The translations under genes and the position numbers were made by a program. A stretch of DNA of 64,000 nt from Sulfolobales archaeon HS-7 (lineage in GTDB: Archaea; Thermoproteota; Thermoprotei_A; Sulfolobales; Sulfolobaceae): positions 1,816,001-1,880,000 of the forward strand of contig AP024596.1 of the NCBI GenBank assembly GCA_019704295.1, in the 5' to 3' direction. The stretch's first letter is position 1, and each line of letters opens with the position of its first letter. The notes beneath the pieces were generated by a model. It had not been told where the DNA came from. It saw only the letters and a list, made by a program, of their open reading frames with translations, and made no database searches. Positions 48,639 through 58,236 of the stretch are shown piece after piece.

Positions 48639-50429
48639 TTACTCTGATTGTCGCATAAGTAGAGCTGAGTTACCTGGCAACAGTTTTTGTATATCTGAAA
48701 TATAGTTATTTATGTCCACCTCAAACTGCTTGCTAAGTATTTTAGCAATTCTCCTAGATATCTTCTCTGCCTGTTCGTCCCCTGGTCCTATGAGGACGTA
48801 ATTCCTGTTTAAACAGTGAAACTTGGCTGCTTCTTCAGAAAAGACTCCTGGGAGAAGAACGCCTTCAGTTTTAGTTAGACATACGGCTAGTCTCAGCCTA
48901 ACATTCTTAATATAATTCTTCCTTCCGTATATCATGAACGAACCGCGTGGCAGATATTCGCCTGAAGGAGGTGATTTACTGACTTGTTCCCCCTTTACGT
49001 AAAACACATCAATTGATGACAAACCTTCCTTCCAGGCTCTCGAATAGGACGCCGAAATAACTGCCGCGTCATTAATTTCATCTTCCGAAACCGTTTTTCG
49101 AGAACTCTTTATTATCGTAGCTGCAGCCCCGTGAAGATCCGCATGAAGAAATACGTCATCATTTTCAAGGTATTTCCTCACTAAGCTCTCATTCTGATCT
49201 ATATCTCTACCTGCTATTATCAGTATTCCACCTCTAGTAAAGCTCCACCTATACTTTTCAAACCAGAATTTCCTCCTATACGTGCTTTCAACCTTTTTTG
49301 ACGTTTCATCTAAAACCTTGTCGATTTCGTTTAGTTTTCCCTGAAATTCCTCAATAACCTGTAGTGTCTTCATATATTTGCCTCTGAAATCTTTAGCCAT
49401 ATCGAAGTAATCCGAGGCGTTTTTGTAAGCGCTTTTCTGCGGATCAAGCGTTATTTTCCTATCATTGATGCTTACTATAACTCGATTTTTTTCATGTTCC
49501 AGTTCAATTTTTCCTTTGTTGTAATCGTCTAAAATCTGATCTATAGTGGAAAAATTATTCATTATTACCATTGCAATTTCCCTTAATTCGTTCTCCTTAT
49601 CCTTATATTCCACTGCCCTTTTCTCAAGTTCCTCTATAGTACTTACTATTTTCTTCTTTTCCACGCCAGCACGTTCTTGAGCCCTCCTCTTTACTTCAAT
49701 TATCTCAAGATTGGAGAAGTAGTTATCAAGGAAGTTATCAAAATCGTCAATAGGCTGACAGTCGTCAATGCGAAATACGTAAAAATTTCCATCTTTACTA
49801 CTACAAATGTTAACTTGTCCAGACTTAATGTTACTAATAATGCTAGCGACATTATCGTTAACAACTTTTTGATCTTTGATATCTAAGCCTAATTTCTTCC
49901 CTTCCTCTGGAGATACATTAGGTCGTTGGGGAGAGACCTTGGGTGGAAGCCGATAAGTCGTGCCTATTTTCAGGTCCCTATCCTTAAAGTGGATTTCCCT
50001 CGAGAGATAAATAATCTTGCCTTCAAGGTCAGTGACGACAAGAACTCCTCTCGGGATAATTTCGCAAACAACCTTCAGCGAGTTACTTAACCAGAGGTTA
50101 ACTATTCTTTCATCCTCTTCCAGAGTGACGTCTTTTATCAAGGTCGAGTTAATTAAATTTCTTAGGATACCGATGCTACCACTTGATGTCCTATCCCTTC
50201 TCGTTTGAGTAAAATGAATTCTCCTTCCAGGTTCGATAATTAGCTCTCTTTCTCCTGCTGGACATCTGAGTTTAAAAAGAAATACTCCTTCTATGTTAGT
50301 CCCGTATACGTTATCAATCCAACAACCAATTAGCCTCCCTCTATTAATTACCATCCACGTCAGTAGATCTAGGTAACTCATAGCTTTTTTTGTCATTCCA
50401 TTTATCCCAAAATCTCTATAAACAGTCAC
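48639..50429 (-). CDS. rqcH: RqcH/NFACT ribosome quality-control protein
   Basis: Homologue of eukaryotic Rqc2/NEMF and bacterial RqcH, which bind split 50S subunits with stalled peptidyl-tRNA and add C-terminal tails. The 596-residue protein has an NFACT-N domain (1-150), a helix-hairpin/coiled-coil region (about 250-400; KRAVEYKDKENELREIA, LQVIEEFQGKLNEIDKVL) and the NFACT-R domain with KYRWSFTRGGILIIAGRDIDQNE and DDVFLHADLHGAAATIIK. The start may be Met1 or Met12. It converges on the TGS-protein gene (17 bp apart) and diverges from a small membrane-protein gene 15 bp away. Confidence 0.93.
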   Translation of the reverse strand: MTVYRDFGINGMTKKAMSYLDLLTWMVINRGRLIGCWIDNVYGTNIEGVFLFKLRCPAGERELIIEPGRRIHFTQTRRDRTSSGSIGILRNLINSTLIKDVTLEEDERIVNLWLSNSLKVVCEIIPRGVLVVTDLEGKIIYLSREIHFKDRDLKIGTTYRLPPKVSPQRPNVSPEEGKKLGLDIKDQKVVNDNVASIISNIKSGQVNICSSKDGNFYVFRIDDCQPIDDFDNFLDNYFSNLEIIEVKRRAQERAGVEKKKIVSTIEELEKRAVEYKDKENELREIAMVIMNNFSTIDQILDDYNKGKIELEHEKNRVIVSINDRKITLDPQKSAYKNASDYFDMAKDFRGKYMKTLQVIEEFQGKLNEIDKVLDETSKKVESTYRRKFWFEKYRWSFTRGGILIIAGRDIDQNESLVRKYLENDDVFLHADLHGAAATIIKSSRKTVSEDEINDAAVISASYSRAWKEGLSSIDVFYVKGEQVSKSPPSGEYLPRGSFMIYGRKNYIKNVRLRLAVCLTKTEGVLLPGVFSEEAAKFHCLNRNYVLIGPGDEQAEKISRRIAKILSKQFEVDINNYISDIQKLLPGNSALLMRQSE

Positions 50430-50444
50430 ATCTTAAATTATAAT

Positions 50445-50696
50445 GTGTCAATTGACGATAAGATACTCGCTTTCAGGGCATTTGCAGCTATAATATGTGC
50501 CATAATAAGTTTCGTATTTGGTGTAATGGGGATGTTAACAGCTTCGTACTTAACTCCACTCGTGATTTACTTATTAACTATTCCTGCTGTAAAATATACA
50601 ACAGGTACTAATTCAAGGTGGTTAATTATTGGCAAAGGCTCTTTAACTTTCGTTGTAATATGGTTCTTAATATGGACAGTGCTGCTTCAACTCTAA
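50445..50696 (+). CDS. Small membrane protein with about three transmembrane segments
   Basis: The 83-residue product is mostly hydrophobic: AFAAIICAIISFVFGVMGML (10-30), LTPLVIYLLTIPAVKY (37-52), and GKGSLTFVVIWFLIWTVLLQL (63-83), joined by short polar loops (NSRWLIIGKG). I do not assign a family firmly; the size and W-rich last helix recall small archaeal EMC6/Ost5-like proteins. It diverges from rqcH by 15 bp, so the promoters must overlap, and it overlaps the next gene by 25 bp. Confidence 0.65.
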   Translation: MSIDDKILAFRAFAAIICAIISFVFGVMGMLTASYLTPLVIYLLTIPAVKYTTGTNSRWLIIGKGSLTFVVIWFLIWTVLLQL

Positions 50697-51154
50697 ACTA
50701 CAAGTTCGTAGTAGACGCGATGTTAGGTAACTTAGCAAGATGGCTGCGAATATTAGGTTATGATACATTGTATGACAAGAACTATCAATACTGGAAGATA
50801 TTAGAAATATCGAAGAGGGAGGGAAGAACGATAATAACCAGGAATTCGCATCTAGCTAAAAAGGCATACAAGATGGGCTTAAGCTATGTATTAATTCCTA
50901 AGGGTATTAACGTAATTGAGACATTAATCTACCTTAAACAAAATGGAGTTATAAATGTTGAGTATCCTATCTCCCCTATTAGATGTACAGTATGTAATGG
51001 ACCGTTGGAGAAATTCGATATAGGTAAATGGAAATGTTCCAAATGCGGGAAAATCTACTGGAAAGGATCACATTGGAACACTATTCAGAAAACCGTTATT
51101 AAGGTTGCTAACAGCAAGTTATATGATGACGGAGAGCCTATTAAATCTAAATAA
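50672..51154 (+). CDS. Mut7-C RNase-like domain protein with zinc ribbon
   Basis: From the ATG at 50672 (better than one 54 bp upstream) the product has 160 residues. FVVDAMLGNLARWLRILGYDTLYDKN and EGRTIITRNSHLAKKA are the acidic blocks of the Mut7-C/PIN-like domain. A zinc ribbon follows (CTVCNGPLE ... CSKCGKIYWKGSHW). The family is predicted to be RNase. It overlaps both its upstream membrane-protein gene and the downstream AMMECR1 gene. Confidence 0.85.
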   Translation: MDSAASTLNYKFVVDAMLGNLARWLRILGYDTLYDKNYQYWKILEISKREGRTIITRNSHLAKKAYKMGLSYVLIPKGINVIETLIYLKQNGVINVEYPISPIRCTVCNGPLEKFDIGKWKCSKCGKIYWKGSHWNTIQKTVIKVANSKLYDDGEPIKSK

Positions 51155-51752
51155 GGAACAGGCTAAAATCCTGATAAAAATAGCAAAGAAATCTATCGAA
51201 TCGCGGTTCTCTAAAAGCGATGAAACTAAGATGCTCCTGGACAGCATTAACGATCCCGTTTTGAATTCCCCAGGCCTCGCGTTTGTAACAATAAATCAGA
51301 AGGTGGGTGAGAGGTTGGAGTTAAGGGGTTGTATAGGTTTCGTTGAAGCGATAGCTCCGCTAAAGGAAATAGTAGCTAAAGCTGCTGCAGAAGCTGCTTT
51401 CGGAGATCCACGTTTTCCTCCACTAAAGGAGTGGGAACTGAATAGTATAGAAATAGAGATTACCATTCTGTCTAAACCTGAAAAATTTAATGTTTATAAC
51501 AGAAGAGAAGTCTTAAATCAAATAACATTAGGAAAACACGGACTTCTGATCAGAAAGGGGATAACTCATTCAGGATTATTACTACCACAAGTCCCAATTG
51601 AGTACTCTTGGGATGCCGAGACATTTTTGGCTCAAACGTGTATAAAAGCAGGTTTAATGCCATATTGTTGGCTAGATGAAAACACTGATATATATAGATT
51701 TGAAGGCGTCGTGATTAAGGAAGAGAATGATGATGTAAAAATAGGATTATAA
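51126..51752 (+). CDS. AMMECR1 domain protein
   Basis: The protein (208 residues from ATG 51126; ATG 51123 and a TTG at 51105 are alternatives) contains LELRGCIGFVEAIAPLKEIVAKAAAEAAFGDPRFPPL, the signature LRGCIG of the AMMECR1 family found from archaea to humans. Later blocks LGKHGLLIRKG and SGLLLPQVPIEYSWDAETFLAQTCIKAGL also fit. The biochemical role is unknown; a redox or acyl-transfer role via the conserved Cys has been suggested. It overlaps the Mut7-C gene by 29 bp. Confidence 0.88.
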   Translation: MTESLLNLNKEQAKILIKIAKKSIESRFSKSDETKMLLDSINDPVLNSPGLAFVTINQKVGERLELRGCIGFVEAIAPLKEIVAKAAAEAAFGDPRFPPLKEWELNSIEIEITILSKPEKFNVYNRREVLNQITLGKHGLLIRKGITHSGLLLPQVPIEYSWDAETFLAQTCIKAGLMPYCWLDENTDIYRFEGVVIKEENDDVKIGL

Positions 51753-52346
51753 TCAAATATGCTTTTTAATAATGTAAAATGTAATATAAGCAACCATTAT
51801 AATCGCAGTTATTATCGCAACGAGATCAAGCTTAGTTGACAGGTAGTTTGTAATAGCAGCGTAGTTTTGATAAAATATTATTCCGATATATGTCAAAAAC
51901 ATGTCCCACAATAAGTTCCCTATAGTCGAATACATTAGAAATGAACCTATACGCATTCTCGCTAAGCCTGCCGGAAATGATACGAGCGTCCTAAATCCTG
52001 GTACGAATCTGAGCAGAAGTACGGCAATGTAGCCGTACTTGGAAAACCATACCGCTAAAAGTTCTAGATGTTTATCTCTTATGAGAATATACTTACCATA
52101 TTTCTTTAAGAATGGAAGTCCCAACTTGGCTCCTATGATATAATCGATTAACGAACCTACGATAGTTCCCAATGTAGCGGATAATATAACAAATGGGAAC
52201 CTTAAGATTCCAGTCTTTACCAAAACCCCTGCTAATGGAAGTACGACCTCGCTAGGTACTGGGAGAGATGACGACTCAAGTAGCATAAGGACGAAAATTC
52301 CAAGATAGTTCCCCACTAGGACGTCTATTAAATGTAGAAAGTTCAA
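51753..52346 (-). CDS. DedA family membrane protein
   Basis: The 197-residue integral membrane protein has ESSSLPVPSEVVLPLAGVLVKTG near the N-terminus and LLRFVPGFRTLVSFPAGLARM, the two re-entrant-loop motifs of DedA/VTT-domain proteins. These act as lipid scramblases or transporters for polyprenyl-phosphates or metals. About five to six hydrophobic segments. It overlaps the upstream DtxR-like regulator gene by four bases (ATGA), suggesting metal-dependent control. Confidence 0.88.
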   Translation of the reverse strand: MNFLHLIDVLVGNYLGIFVLMLLESSSLPVPSEVVLPLAGVLVKTGILRFPFVILSATLGTIVGSLIDYIIGAKLGLPFLKKYGKYILIRDKHLELLAVWFSKYGYIAVLLLRFVPGFRTLVSFPAGLARMRIGSFLMYSTIGNLLWDMFLTYIGIIFYQNYAAITNYLSTKLDLVAIITAIIMVAYITFYIIKKHI

Positions 52347-52726
52347 GGTATGTCTTCACCATGAGGACATTTCTTTGGTCTTCCTAGATACTCATACATT
52401 TTCTCTATAACCTCTTCAGGTATATCTGTGTCGAACTTAGTCGACAGTTCGCAAACCTTATCTTCTTGAATACCTATTTCGGTCAGTAATTCTTCTACTA
52501 CTCTGTGCGCTTTTATCGCCTTATATAACTCCCTCTTACCATTTTCGGTTATAAGGATCAACGATTGTTTTCTTTCGATCAAGCCTTTGCCTTCAAGATG
52601 ATTTAATTCTTCAAAAGCGCTTGCGGGTCTTATGTTAAGTTTTTTTGCCAACGTTGAGAGCCTTATCCCGTCTCGTTCCTTCTCTATCACCTTTAGATAT
52701 ACTATCTCCCTTTTAGTTATGTACAT
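52343..52726 (-). CDS. DtxR/MntR-family metal-dependent transcription regulator
   Basis: The 127-residue protein starts with a winged helix (MYITKREIVYLKVIEKERDG ... LSTLAKKLNIRPASAFEELNHLEGKGLIERK), then the metal-binding and dimerisation domain with AHRVVEELLTEIG and KCPHGEDIP, typical of DtxR-family iron or manganese regulators. It forms an operon with DedA. Its promoter region has a TATA-like run (about 52757-52766, minus) with a 10-bp inverted repeat immediately upstream, a candidate operator for self-regulation. Confidence 0.88.
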   Translation of the reverse strand: MYITKREIVYLKVIEKERDGIRLSTLAKKLNIRPASAFEELNHLEGKGLIERKQSLILITENGKRELYKAIKAHRVVEELLTEIGIQEDKVCELSTKFDTDIPEEVIEKMYEYLGRPKKCPHGEDIP

Positions 52727-52766
52727 ACTTCATATGTATTGTCTATATCTTGTCTATTATTTTTTA

Positions 52767-52796
52767 TGGAGATTCTTTCATGAACCAGAATCTCCA
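52767..52796. promoter_or_regulatory. Inverted repeat upstream of the DtxR-like gene
   Basis: tggagattct (52767-52776) and agaatctcca (52787-52796) are perfect 10-bp inverted arms separated by 10 bases, themselves partly palindromic (ttcatgaa). It lies 41-70 bp before the dtxR-like start, just upstream of the TATA-like run aaaaaataat on the minus strand. Position and symmetry fit a dimeric regulator site. Nothing excludes a hairpin relic of mobile DNA. Confidence 0.55.
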
Positions 52797-53077
52797 CATC
52801 CATTCTAAATTTCACGCAAAATGTCTTAACAATTTGGGCTTCTCAGTAATTTAAAGTCGAATACTATAATAGTTCAGGTACTACAGCAGCAATTTCATAA
52901 AAGCCGTTGTTCATTGAGGAAACGTAAAACCGATAAGATAAAACTTACTGAAAATACTAATGCAATCCTTCTTACATTATCTTGGTTGTAATAACGGAAG
53001 TTCAACTATACTCCTCTGAATTTTTAAGGATAAGACTAACACAGATGATAAGAGGATGACAGTTAAGGTAGTTTGAC
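52797..53077. other. Spacer between divergent regulator and DUF202 genes
   Basis: With the inverted repeat and the regulator promoter, 52727-53077 is 351 bases without a gene. The right end holds the DUF202 promoter (tttttaag near 53021-53028 is TATA-like, about 50 bp before the ATG). Nothing else was recognised. Confidence 0.4.
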
Positions 53078-53413
53078 ATGGTAAATCCATCTGATCACCT
53101 AGCGAATAAAAGAACCTTTCTGGCATGGATTAGAACGGGGATCGCACTTATGGGATTCGGCTTTGTTATAGCTAAATTCCAGCTTTTCTTAAGGTTAATT
53201 CTAAAGGAAGCTGTAGGTAAGGGATATACTGGCTCTCTTCTCATAATAGCAGGAGTTGCAATTATAGCTTATGCGTTATACGAATATCTCGAAACGGAAA
53301 AAGAGCTTAAAAATGAGAGGTTTCAGGCAAGGACTGTATCTGCGGTAATATTAGCTATTGCATTAATAGCAATATCTATTTTCCTAGTGTTCTCTATAGG
53401 GATCGGATTTTAA
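53078..53413 (+). CDS. DUF202 family small membrane protein
   Basis: The 111-residue protein has three hydrophobic segments and the family signature at its N-terminus, HLANKRTFLAWIRTGIALMGFGFVIAKF. DUF202/YidH-type proteins are three-helix membrane proteins of unknown function. It stands alone, 68 bp before the EVE-domain gene on the same strand. Start ATG at 53078. Confidence 0.85.
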   Translation: MVNPSDHLANKRTFLAWIRTGIALMGFGFVIAKFQLFLRLILKEAVGKGYTGSLLIIAGVAIIAYALYEYLETEKELKNERFQARTVSAVILAIALIAISIFLVFSIGIGF

Positions 53414-53481
53414 AATAGGAAACGGATAAAGGCTATAAATCAGTAAAATTAATATGTGAATTAAGATGATATATCACGAGT

Positions 53482-53925
53482 ATGAAATATTGGTTAATAC
53501 CGATTCAGGAAGATGATTGGAACATTATAAAAACGGAGAAAGTTTACGGATATAAAAAGGAACTTTCAGATTTAATAAAGAAAGGGGACAGATTAATAAT
53601 ATACGTTTCTAAGTATTATGCAAAAAGGTACGGAGGAAAAATAGTAGGCATCTTGGAAATAGTCTCAGACTGGTTCATCGGAGATAAACCGATATTTACC
53701 GAGGAGAGAGTTGTCAATAAGGTAACTCTACCGTTTAGAGCAAAAGTAGAAGTATTAGTTGACGGAGTGTGTGATCTGAAAATGATTTTAGACAACCTGA
53801 TATTTATAGAGGACAAGTATCAACTCGCAAAGTATCTAAGAAATGCACCAGCAAACCTTAAAAGACCTATACCAGAAGTAGATGCAAATAAAATAGCCGA
53901 ATGCCTTAAACAGAGCGAACTATAA
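53482..53925 (+). CDS. EVE-domain protein
   Basis: The 147-residue protein opens MKYWLIPIQEDDWNIIKTEKVYG, followed by IKKGDRLIIYVSKYYAKRYGG and IVGILEIVSDWF, the PUA-like beta-barrel of EVE/YTH-related domains, which bind modified bases in DNA or RNA. A stand-alone EVE protein could read modified tRNA/rRNA or DNA. Start ATG at 53482; a TATA-like stretch (ctataaatc, about 53432-53440) is ~45 bp upstream. Its end overlaps the next, convergent gene by 6 bp. Confidence 0.82.
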   Translation: MKYWLIPIQEDDWNIIKTEKVYGYKKELSDLIKKGDRLIIYVSKYYAKRYGGKIVGILEIVSDWFIGDKPIFTEERVVNKVTLPFRAKVEVLVDGVCDLKMILDNLIFIEDKYQLAKYLRNAPANLKRPIPEVDANKIAECLKQSEL

Positions 53926-54243
53926 GAGCATATAAATTAGTTTCTCTGTTATTGCTTTTATTGTATTAATTGCACGGGTTATGAGCTCCTTTGCGTAAAA
54001 CACAATAATATAACGGATCCGCAAAAGTAGCAGTAACCTCTTTATGCTCTTAATTTCCCTGTTTATTATTTCCCTTAAGTTGGTACTTGTGGCAGTATGC
54101 TTTATACCCTCAAGTATCTGTAAAAATCGCCTTGATTGTCTGCTTATCAACTTTAGGTTCTTGGACTCTAGAGTCGATTCAAAGCTCTTACATTCTAAAC
54201 CTAAGATTCTAATATTTACAAGATCAGTAAATGTTGTACTCAT
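53920..54243 (-). CDS. Uncharacterised basic, mostly helical protein, 107 residues
   Basis: No family recognised. The protein is predicted almost entirely alpha-helical and basic (SRQSRRFLQILEGIKH; REIINREIKSIKRLLLLLRIRY; YAKELITRAINTIKAITEKL). The leucine-rich middle could be amphipathic rather than transmembrane. It converges on the EVE gene with a 6-bp overlap. Codon use is consistent with a real gene, but conservation cannot be judged here. Confidence 0.5.
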   Translation of the reverse strand: MSTTFTDLVNIRILGLECKSFESTLESKNLKLISRQSRRFLQILEGIKHTATSTNLREIINREIKSIKRLLLLLRIRYIIVFYAKELITRAINTIKAITEKLIYMLL

Positions 54244-54339
54244 GATCTATTAATTGTATGAATAAAGCTTAAAATGAGAAAACTTAGTAATATTATACCT
54301 CTTTGGACCTTTAGAAATCAATACGCTTTCCTTTGTACC

Positions 54340-54640
54340 CCTTAACATTGACCATATTCAAGAAGTGAACCGTCTTGCCCTTGCAGATAGGGATTCCTCA
54401 ATCGCGACCTTACCCTGCACAGAGGACTTCACAGGCACTAAGGGTGCCCCCATTAACTTAATGCCCAAGGTATAATATATGGGACTGTTGATTGGAGCAT
54501 GGCGTACCACACTAACCCTAATTTAGGCGTCTCGGTGACGCTTACTCCGTAGATCACCTTCATTAACATATGCCTAGTAAACTCATTTTTAAGTATAGGA
54601 GTTATCCGTTCTTACAAATGGTCTCTTACATCTTAACCTA
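54340..54640 (-). repeat. Degenerate IS-like element, copy 2
   Basis: It is homologous to 29060-29440 over about 300 bases in the same orientation, with shared ggactg-ttggagca, taccacac-aaccct, cggtgacgctta-ctccgta. On the minus strand the shared frame reads VIYGVSVTETPKLGLVWYAM. It has more stops than copy 1 and is clearly decayed. Probable IS200/IS605-type remnant; see copy 1 for the reasoning. Confidence 0.45.
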
Positions 54641-54970
54641 TATAGTCGAGGAGTGTAATAATCCCCAACTGGGAAAATGGTCAACCTCTTAACTCAAGCA
54701 AAGTTGTCGAACGGAGGCGTATAAATACCTGTCGTCAGACTGAATACTGTGATAAAATTCACTGATGTAGGACACCCCATATAGATATTACTTAAGGAAG
54801 AGAACTTTATCCTTAAAGTACGAATGTAACAGTAGATAAGTAGAAGAAATTTTATCAATACTTACTGGGAATAATTATTTTATCCGATTACTCATCTATA
54901 AATTCATTATTTTTATTATACCGTTTTTTCTACATGTTAATCAATTTAATTGAAAGTTAATTAGTACATA

Positions 54971-55090
54971 GTGCCTTCCCGAATTTTTCGTAACTAACGT
55001 TAACAAATATTAGAATGCGCCTCTGGAATTAAAAGTATTCAATTGCATTTTGACGAATATCATAGAAATTCCTGGAATTTAGGAAAGTAC
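54971..55090 (+). repeat. Dispersed intergenic repeat family A, copy 1
   Basis: It aligns over ~118 bases with 60371-60488. An exact 17-base block cgtaactaacgttaaca is followed, after 19-20 bases, by ggaatt-aaagt-ttcaat and then cctgga-tttgg/agg. A weaker form is at 13001-13090, and partial forms are near 10687 and 10809. It is noncoding and has the same orientation in both best copies. Confidence 0.65.
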
Positions 55091-55190
55091 TGTCATTTTT
55101 GAATGATGGACTATTCTTCCTTATGGACCCATCCTTAACTCCCATTAAGATATATATGGGGATAACTAATGAATAGGAGAGGTCTTACGT

Positions 55191-56342
55191 ATGACTCGGA
55201 AATTATTAATGCATGTAGGTCCTACCACAATTGATTTAGATGTTCTGTTAGCAGGTGTGAAGGAGTCCTCCGGATTTACCTCTGAGGATTTCGTTTACGC
55301 GTCGAAAAACGTCCTTTACTCCATGGAGGAAATAGTAAAGGCCCCTCCTAACTCTCAATCCCTTATAATCCCTGGGAGCGGGACAGCTGCCATGGAAAGT
55401 TGTGTGTCCCTTTTAAATAAAGACGATAAAGTGTTAGTGATAAGTAATGGAGTGTTTGGAAATCGATGGACTTCGATTTTCAGCAGATATCCACTAAAGG
55501 TTGAGACCCTTGAGTCAAGGCCTGGAGAAGTAGTACCTTTGGAAGAGATCGCGCAAAAAGTAGAGAAAAATAGATACAAAATGATTACATTTACACATGT
55601 GGAGACATCTACGGGAGTTCGGCTTAATATAGGAGATTATGCAAAGGCCGTAAGAGATTTCGTTGACATAATTGTTGTAGATGGAGTATCGAGTATAGGC
55701 GGGGAGTTAGTTGATATGAGCGGTTGGGGTGTTGACGTTTACTTAACTGCAAGTCAAAAAGCTCTAGGGGCACCTCCAGGAGCTGGACTATTAGTAATAT
55801 CTCCACGTGCTTTAGAGGTCATAAATCATGAGAATCTTGGAGGTTACTTCCTTAATTTAAGTAATTGGCTTCCAGTTATGAAGAGCCTGAAAGAAAATGT
55901 TGGAGGGTATTTTTCCACCCTTCCTGTACATTTGATCTTCTCATTGTCGAAGGCCATGGAATTAATTAGGCACGAAGGAGTGGAAAAAAGGATTAAGAGG
56001 CACGAGCTGGTTGCGAGGGCGATAAGGGGAGGAGTAGAAGGAATGGGATTGGAGATAGTAGCAAAGAAGGGTCTTTATAGCAACACTGTGACTGGAGTCC
56101 TCTTAAAAAAGGCAGATCCCGTGAGACTCCTGGAGGAAATCCAAAGTGAAAATGTGGAACTTGCGCCCGGTGTTCATCCTGCATTAAAAGGCAAGTACTT
56201 CAGAATCGGACACATGGGATGGGTAACCCCTAATGACGCAATAGCAACAATAGGAGCTATTGAAAGAACTCTAAGGAGACTTGGAGAAGATATAAGAATT
56301 GGAGAAGGTGTTATGGCTGTGCAGGAGATCCTAGGCGCCTGA
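55191..56342 (+). CDS. Class V aminotransferase (serine/alanine-glyoxylate aminotransferase-like)
   Basis: The PLP enzyme moves amino groups between Ser or Ala and glyoxylate or pyruvate. The 383-residue protein has [12 protein letters not shown] at the N-terminus, the PLP-phosphate region [13 protein letters not shown], cofactor Asp in [13 protein letters not shown] and the Schiff-base Lys in [14 protein letters not shown]. The C-terminal Arg region [13 protein letters not shown] is typical of this subgroup. It has its own promoter and a GGAGAGG ribosome-binding site. dCTP deaminase follows 53 bp downstream. Confidence 0.9.
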   Translation: MTRKLLMHVGPTTIDLDVLLAGVKESSGFTSEDFVYASKNVLYSMEEIVKAPPNSQSLIIPGSGTAAMESCVSLLNKDDKVLVISNGVFGNRWTSIFSRYPLKVETLESRPGEVVPLEEIAQKVEKNRYKMITFTHVETSTGVRLNIGDYAKAVRDFVDIIVVDGVSSIGGELVDMSGWGVDVYLTASQKALGAPPGAGLLVISPRALEVINHENLGGYFLNLSNWLPVMKSLKENVGGYFSTLPVHLIFSLSKAMELIRHEGVEKRIKRHELVARAIRGGVEGMGLEIVAKKGLYSNTVTGVLLKKADPVRLLEEIQSENVELAPGVHPALKGKYFRIGHMGWVTPNDAIATIGAIERTLRRLGEDIRIGEGVMAVQEILGA

Positions 56343-56395
56343 GATCTTGAAATGAGGGACATAGTTCTTAAGGCAAAAATAGTAATAACTATAGT

Positions 56396-56905
56396 ATGAT
56401 TTTAGGAGATAGGGATCTAAGGTATTTCATTGAACAGAAGTACATCAAGATAGAACCACTTTTCGAGGACTCGATAAGGGAAAACGGAGTTGATATGAGA
56501 GTTGGGGACCAGATAGCCAGAATGAAAAAGACGGACAAGGTCTTTACACTAGAGGAGGTGTCGGATTTTTACGATGTCGAAATAGGTGAAGAGTTCCTCA
56601 TTCGTCCTCACGAACACGTACTATTGACAACTGAGGAGTACATGGAGTTACCGAGAGATATAATGGCTTTCGTGAACCTTCGTTCAACGTTTGCTAGGGC
56701 TGGCTTATTCATCCCCCCTACAATAGTCGACGCTGGGTTTAGTGGTCAACTTACGATTGAGGTCTTGGGATCGGAATTTCCCGTCCTACTGAAAAGGGGA
56801 CAACGTTTTCTTCATCTGATTTTCGCTAGGACTTTAACACCTGTCGAAAAGCCGTACTCAAGCAGGTACCAGGGGCAGAAGGGAGTTACCCTCCCCAAAG
56901 GCTAG
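56396..56905 (+). CDS. dcd: dCTP deaminase
   Basis: It converts dCTP to dUTP for dTTP synthesis. The 169-residue trimeric dUTPase-fold protein starts [21 protein letters not shown] and carries [32 protein letters not shown] and [15 protein letters not shown] with the catalytic Glu, ending in the mobile tail [12 protein letters not shown]. dTMP kinase is at 61.6 kb in this window. Its end overlaps the VWA gene by four bases on the opposite strand. Confidence 0.94.
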   Translation: MILGDRDLRYFIEQKYIKIEPLFEDSIRENGVDMRVGDQIARMKKTDKVFTLEEVSDFYDVEIGEEFLIRPHEHVLLTTEEYMELPRDIMAFVNLRSTFARAGLFIPPTIVDAGFSGQLTIEVLGSEFPVLLKRGQRFLHLIFARTLTPVEKPYSSRYQGQKGVTLPKG

Positions 56906-58236
56906 GCTTCTACTACTCGCAGTAAATCCTCTTGATCCAACTTATATACAACTAAGTACTTGTCTGAAACCCTGCGGAGGTCTGGATTATCTCCCCTTAT
57001 CATCACGCTTATGAGGGAGGAGTTCGCCTCCTTAACCGATTTTCTCACAGCAGCCTCGGCTATCTTATCCTCACCATCAGTTAAGAGAACAACCTCACCT
57101 ACTCCCTTTACGTGTCCCTCCTTTATGTCCTCACATGCCGAGATTATAGACCTGCTTATATCTGTTCCCCCTCCTCCTCTAACCTTGCTCATATACTCTA
57201 CCATTTTCAATACGTCTTTTGGCTTTGCATTTCGCATGACTTTTATTAATGGGTAAGGTATGTTATCGAAGAACCTCAGATAAAAGCTTCTGTTTTCCCT
57301 CCTCGCCTTATTATAAAGTGCTAATCCCACAGCTTTAGCCCATAGTATCTTTTCGCCATCCATGCTTCCCGATTTATCTAACAAGAGATATATAGGACCT
57401 AACGTTTCATTAATCCTCTTCTCGAAGAGCAGCAGATCGCTTTCAGCCAGCTTTAAGTAGAAAAGTTCGTCAGGAAGAGCTAGTTCCGATGTAACTAACC
57501 TTTCCAAATCATTCCCTTTTTCATATCCGAACAACTCTCCGCGAGGAAACTTAGTCGTTTTCTTCTTACTCGGGAAACCCAGATGAGGTATACCACTTAG
57601 GAACTCTAAAATCTTCTTAACTTCGGTATTTCTTGCAAGCTTCATAACTTCGTGTATTTCTCCATCGAATGTTAACATAGAACCTGTCCCAGCTCCCATT
57701 CCTCCCATAATCCTCTGCATGTCCCTAACCGTGTGCGAATCCTCAATAGCTTTTGACATGGCCTTTTGATGCGCTTGATTCATCACTCTCTCAACCTCGT
57801 TTTGGGAAACGGCTGATTGTGGAGAACCTCCTTTCATCAAACTTTGGAGAATATAGTCGGCTGCCTGCCTCTCTCCTTCATTAGGGGACGACTTCTTTAT
57901 TTTCTCAAGTTCCTCAATAAGGTTTTGGGCATATCCTACCGAAAGCGCGTTACTTACACTTGAATTAGCTACAGAATATTCCCTATTAGTTATGATCTCC
58001 TCTGAAGACAGTATTTTGTTGAATAAATTGTGCAGTGTGTCAGACTCTTCTTTACTTTCCTCTTTTGACTTTAAGAGCGGAAATGGTAAGTAGTGAACGT
58101 AATATATGTCAACCAACACGTCCTCTTTTACTGGGATATCCCTTCCTCCAAGTCGCTTCAGGGTGTAAAGTAGCCTTTCCCCTCTATATTTCACTACCGG
58201 GTCCGCGTAATCTATACTCCTTAAGTGCCCAGTCAT
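56902..58236 (-). CDS. VWA-domain protein (CoxE/ViaA-like), partner of MoxR
   Basis: The 444-residue protein has a helical N-terminal half (1-270) and a C-terminal von Willebrand A domain with the MIDAS metal site: [13 protein letters not shown] (DxSxS, about 285-297) and [11 protein letters not shown] (Thr). Such proteins work with MoxR AAA+ ATPases as chaperones for metal-cofactor insertion or complex assembly. It overlaps the upstream moxR gene by four bases, confirming a functional pair. The client is unknown. It converges on dcd. Confidence 0.88.
   Translation of the reverse strand: MTGHLRSIDYADPVVKYRGERLLYTLKRLGGRDIPVKEDVLVDIYYVHYLPFPLLKSKEESKEESDTLHNLFNKILSSEEIITNREYSVANSSVSNALSVGYAQNLIEELEKIKKSSPNEGERQAADYILQSLMKGGSPQSAVSQNEVERVMNQAHQKAMSKAIEDSHTVRDMQRIMGGMGAGTGSMLTFDGEIHEVMKLARNTEVKKILEFLSGIPHLGFPSKKKTTKFPRGELFGYEKGNDLERLVTSELALPDELFYLKLAESDLLLFEKRINETLGPIYLLLDKSGSMDGEKILWAKAVGLALYNKARRENRSFYLRFFDNIPYPLIKVMRNAKPKDVLKMVEYMSKVRGGGGTDISRSIISACEDIKEGHVKGVGEVVLLTDGEDKIAEAAVRKSVKEANSSLISVMIRGDNPDLRRVSDKYLVVYKLDQEDLLRVVEA

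Larger units (their letters stand above)
54244..55190. other. Long gene-free spacer with two kinds of repeats
   Basis: 947 bases without a gene. It contains an IS-like remnant (54340-54640) and repeat family A copy 1 (54971-55090), listed separately. The right end carries the aminotransferase promoter: gatatatat (about 55147-55155) and a GGAGAGG ribosome-binding site at 55178-55184. Confidence 0.5.
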
